DNA of 64,000 nucleotides from Pelomonas sp. Root1217. GTDB lineage: Bacteria; Pseudomonadota; Gammaproteobacteria; Burkholderiales; Burkholderiaceae_C. Below are positions 62,398 through 64,000 of this stretch, in pieces (the stretch's first letter is position 1; the number at the start of each line of letters is the position of its first letter). The notes below the pieces were generated by a model. It worked only from the letters and a program-made list of their open reading frames with translations. It was not told the origin of the DNA and searched no databases. The DNA lies in the NCBI RefSeq assembly GCF_001425705.1, contig NZ_LMDC01000031.1:1-64000 (forward strand), in the 5' to 3' direction. The position numbers and the translations under genes are program-made.

Positions 62398-62864
62398 GAA
62401 CGCAGCGCGGCTTCACGATGATGTCCATGCTCTTCATCCTCGTGGTGCTGGCCGCGCTGGGCGTGGCGCTGGCCTCGCTGAGCCAGCGTCAGCAGCTGGG
62501 CTCGGCCGGCGAACTGGCCTCAACCAAGGCCTACCAGGCCGCCCTGGCCGGGCTGGATTGGGGTAGCTACCAGGTCCTGCGCGGCGCCGCCCAGCCGGCC
62601 TGCTTCGCCACCAAGAGCATCGCCTTGCCCGACCAGCTGTCCGACTTCACCGTCACCGTCAGCTGCGCGCGCAATCCGGCCGCCGGCACGGTGGTCGACG
62701 GCGAGCAGCAGCTGGCCTTCTACGTCGTGCAGGCCACCGCCTGCAACATCGCGAGCGGCGGCGCCTGCCCCAACGGCAGTACCACCGAACCCACCTATGC
62801 CGAGCGCCAGCTCAGCCGTACCTTGTCGTACAAGACATGCACACCGCCCGCTGTCTCCTGCTGA
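62394..62864 (+). CDS. mshP: MSHA biogenesis protein MshP
   Basis: A 156-residue PilX/GspK-like minor prepilin. QRG|FTMMSMLFILVVLAALGVAL: very short leader (6 residues) and no Glu at +5, as expected for the GspK-like tip subunit. Residues 40-60 (ELASTKAYQAALAGLDWGSY) are the MshP core. Several cysteines lie in the second half (CFATK, CARN, CNIASGGAC, CTPPAVSC). mshQ begins inside its 3' end. Confidence 0.87.
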   Translation: MRTQRGFTMMSMLFILVVLAALGVALASLSQRQQLGSAGELASTKAYQAALAGLDWGSYQVLRGAAQPACFATKSIALPDQLSDFTVTVSCARNPAAGTVVDGEQQLAFYVVQATACNIASGGACPNGSTTEPTYAERQLSRTLSYKTCTPPAVSC

Positions 62865-64000
62865 TCGCCCTGGCCCTGCTGTGCGGCTTTGCGCAGGCCG
62901 CGTCCAGCTACACCTTTCGCAGCGACAGCTATGCGTGGGAGACGGCCGCCAACACCCTCGCTTGGGACCGCAGCTGTACCAGCTACCCAGGCGACGACGA
63001 CAAGGCCACCATCACCTTCACCGGCGGCTTCAAGTTCACCTTCGCCGGCACGGCCTACACCGCGGTGCGCGTGCTGACCAATGGCGGCCTGCAGTTCGGC
63101 ACCGACACCGGGTTCTTTCGCACCTACACCAACACCGCCTTGCCGGCCAGCACGGCCGACACGCAGAGTGGCTGCGCTGCGGCGGCCACGACCAACGTCA
63201 TCCTGGCCTACTGGACCGACCTCGACCCCAGCCGCGCCGGCAGCGGCGGCGTGACCTGGGAACAGAAGGGCACGGCGCCCAACCGTTATGTCGTCGTGTC
63301 CTGGAACGGTGTCTATCAGTACAACACCAGCACGCCCTACACCTTCCAGATCATCCTGTTTGAGAACGGCGAGTTCAAGTACCAGTACGGCAACGCCAAT
63401 GCGAGCGGCTCCAACGCCACCATCGGCGTGCAGGTCAGCAGCAGCGACACCACCCAGTACTCCTACAACAGCGGCTACAACGCCAACGGCAGCGCCATCC
63501 GCTGGTTCGTGCCCAACGGCACGCCGACGCGCCGCGCCGAGTACCGCTTCGACGAATGGAACTACAGCGGCCGCGTCGGCGAGGTCGCGGACAGCAGCGG
63601 CAACAGCAACAACGGGGTGCGCGTCGGCAACGCGGCCACATCGGCCACGGCCAAAGTCTGCCGCTCGCTCAGCATCCCGACCGACACGACGAGCGCCAGC
63701 CACGCAGTGGACACGCTGCTCGACGTCAACTCCGGCATCGGCGACAAGGGCGCCGTGACCTTCTGGTACGACGCCAGCACGGCCTGGAACAACTCGGCGG
63801 CCATGCTGCTGGACGCGACGACGTCGACGAGCAAGCCCTTTTTCCTCGTGCGCCAAAGCGACGGCTCCCTGCGCCTGACCATCACCGACAGCAACGGGCT
63901 CGTGGTGTCGACTGCCACGCCGGTGCAGTCCGTCGCCGCGAGCACGTGGAAGCACATCGGCGTCACCTGGAACCTGGCTGCCGGCACCAACCAGAGCACG
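62837..64000 (+). CDS. mshQ: MSHA biogenesis protein MshQ, N-terminal part
   Basis: An open frame of 388 codons running off the window. Signal peptide 1-22 (RCLLLIALALLCGFAQA), a beta-rich domain (about 24-240, with YVVVSWNGVYQYNTS and FQIILFENGEFKYQYG), then a LamG/concanavalin-like domain beginning near 243 (EYRFDEWNYSGRVGEVADSS, GAVTFWYDAST). This order and position after mshP match MshQ, a large exported protein suspected of acting at the pilus tip or surface as an adhesin. The start overlaps mshP by 28 nt. Its C-terminus lies outside the window. Confidence 0.85.
   Translation, partial: MHTARCLLLIALALLCGFAQAASSYTFRSDSYAWETAANTLAWDRSCTSYPGDDDKATITFTGGFKFTFAGTAYTAVRVLTNGGLQFGTDTGFFRTYTNTALPASTADTQSGCAAAATTNVILAYWTDLDPSRAGSGGVTWEQKGTAPNRYVVVSWNGVYQYNTSTPYTFQIILFENGEFKYQYGNANASGSNATIGVQVSSSDTTQYSYNSGYNANGSAIRWFVPNGTPTRRAEYRFDEWNYSGRVGEVADSSGNSNNGVRVGNAATSATAKVCRSLSIPTDTTSASHAVDTLLDVNSGIGDKGAVTFWYDASTAWNNSAAMLLDATTSTSKPFFLVRQSDGSLRLTITDSNGLVVSTATPVQSVAASTWKHIGVTWNLAAGTNQST

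Noticed and set aside
1-64000. CRISPR arrays, tRNA/rRNA genes, insertion sequences, prophage or integrative elements
   Set aside because: No spaced direct repeats, cloverleaf-like segments, transposase or integrase frames, or compositional breaks were seen on reading both strands.

Overview
This window is high-GC, gene-dense chromosomal DNA from a betaproteobacterium of the order Burkholderiales. The closest fit is the Roseateles/Pelomonas/Mitsuaria/Rubrivivax (Sphaerotilaceae) group. That placement rests on the gene orders ribD-ribBX-ribH-nusB and ybgC-tolQRA, the MSHA-type pilus locus, and protein style; no 16S gene is present. I saw no tRNA, rRNA, insertion sequence, CRISPR array or prophage, and no obvious foreign island.

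Region 1 (1-12,218) is a sugar catabolism locus. It opens with the start of a GH31 alpha-xylosidase (leftward) behind two FadR/GntR-style operators. A rightward cluster follows: dgoD, dgoK, dgoA, a secreted GH35 beta-galactosidase, an SMP-30 lactonase, an AraFGH-type ABC sugar importer, an SDR sugar dehydrogenase and a LysR regulator. Together these can release galactose, import it and oxidise it through galactonate to pyruvate and glyceraldehyde-3-phosphate (De Ley-Doudoroff route). With the alpha-xylosidase, the likely substrates are xyloglucan-type oligosaccharides.

Region 2 (12,268-24,292) holds assorted oxidoreductases, xthA, a CAT-like acetyltransferase, a LuxR solo, a thioesterase, a MOSC protein and the Entner-Doudoroff genes eda and edd. 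The LuxR gene has two nearly identical 20-bp lux boxes. One sits against its own start codon. The other precedes an 18-codon ORF and a protein resembling the RNA polymerase alpha C-terminal domain. Region 3 (24,427-36,901) has pdxH, a DUF748-msrA-ABC-FtsX-DUF3299 gene string, a YdcF protein, ubiD, a lytic transglycosylase, glyA behind a ZTP riboswitch, and nrdR.

Region 4 (37,058-42,188) is a type IV pilus minor-pilin operon (fimT, pilE-like, fimU-like, pilW, pilX, pilV) without pilY1. Region 5 (42,233-48,946) runs ribD, ribBX (its GTP-cyclohydrolase half has lost the zinc cysteines), ribH, nusB, an aminotransferase, ybgC and tolQRA; riboflavin synthase and tolB-pal are not in the window. A two-component protein with a degenerate N-terminus follows.

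Region 6 (50,339-53,544) is a bufferin-type RiPP locus: precursor BufA, the DUF692/MNIO enzyme BufB, partner BufC and a DoxX protein, divergent from an ECF sigma factor and its zinc-finger anti-sigma. Region 7 (53,545-64,000) has pcp and then an MSHA-type pilus cluster with two GspE/MshE ATPases, MshG, MshA, MshC, MshD, MshO, MshP and the beginning of MshQ.

Non-coding signals of note are: a long inverted-repeat element in two copies 49 kb apart, each about 20 nt before a start codon; the ZTP riboswitch; the lux boxes; a candidate bufferin sigma promoter; and an in-frame palindromic insertion inside the prepilin signal of mshC.
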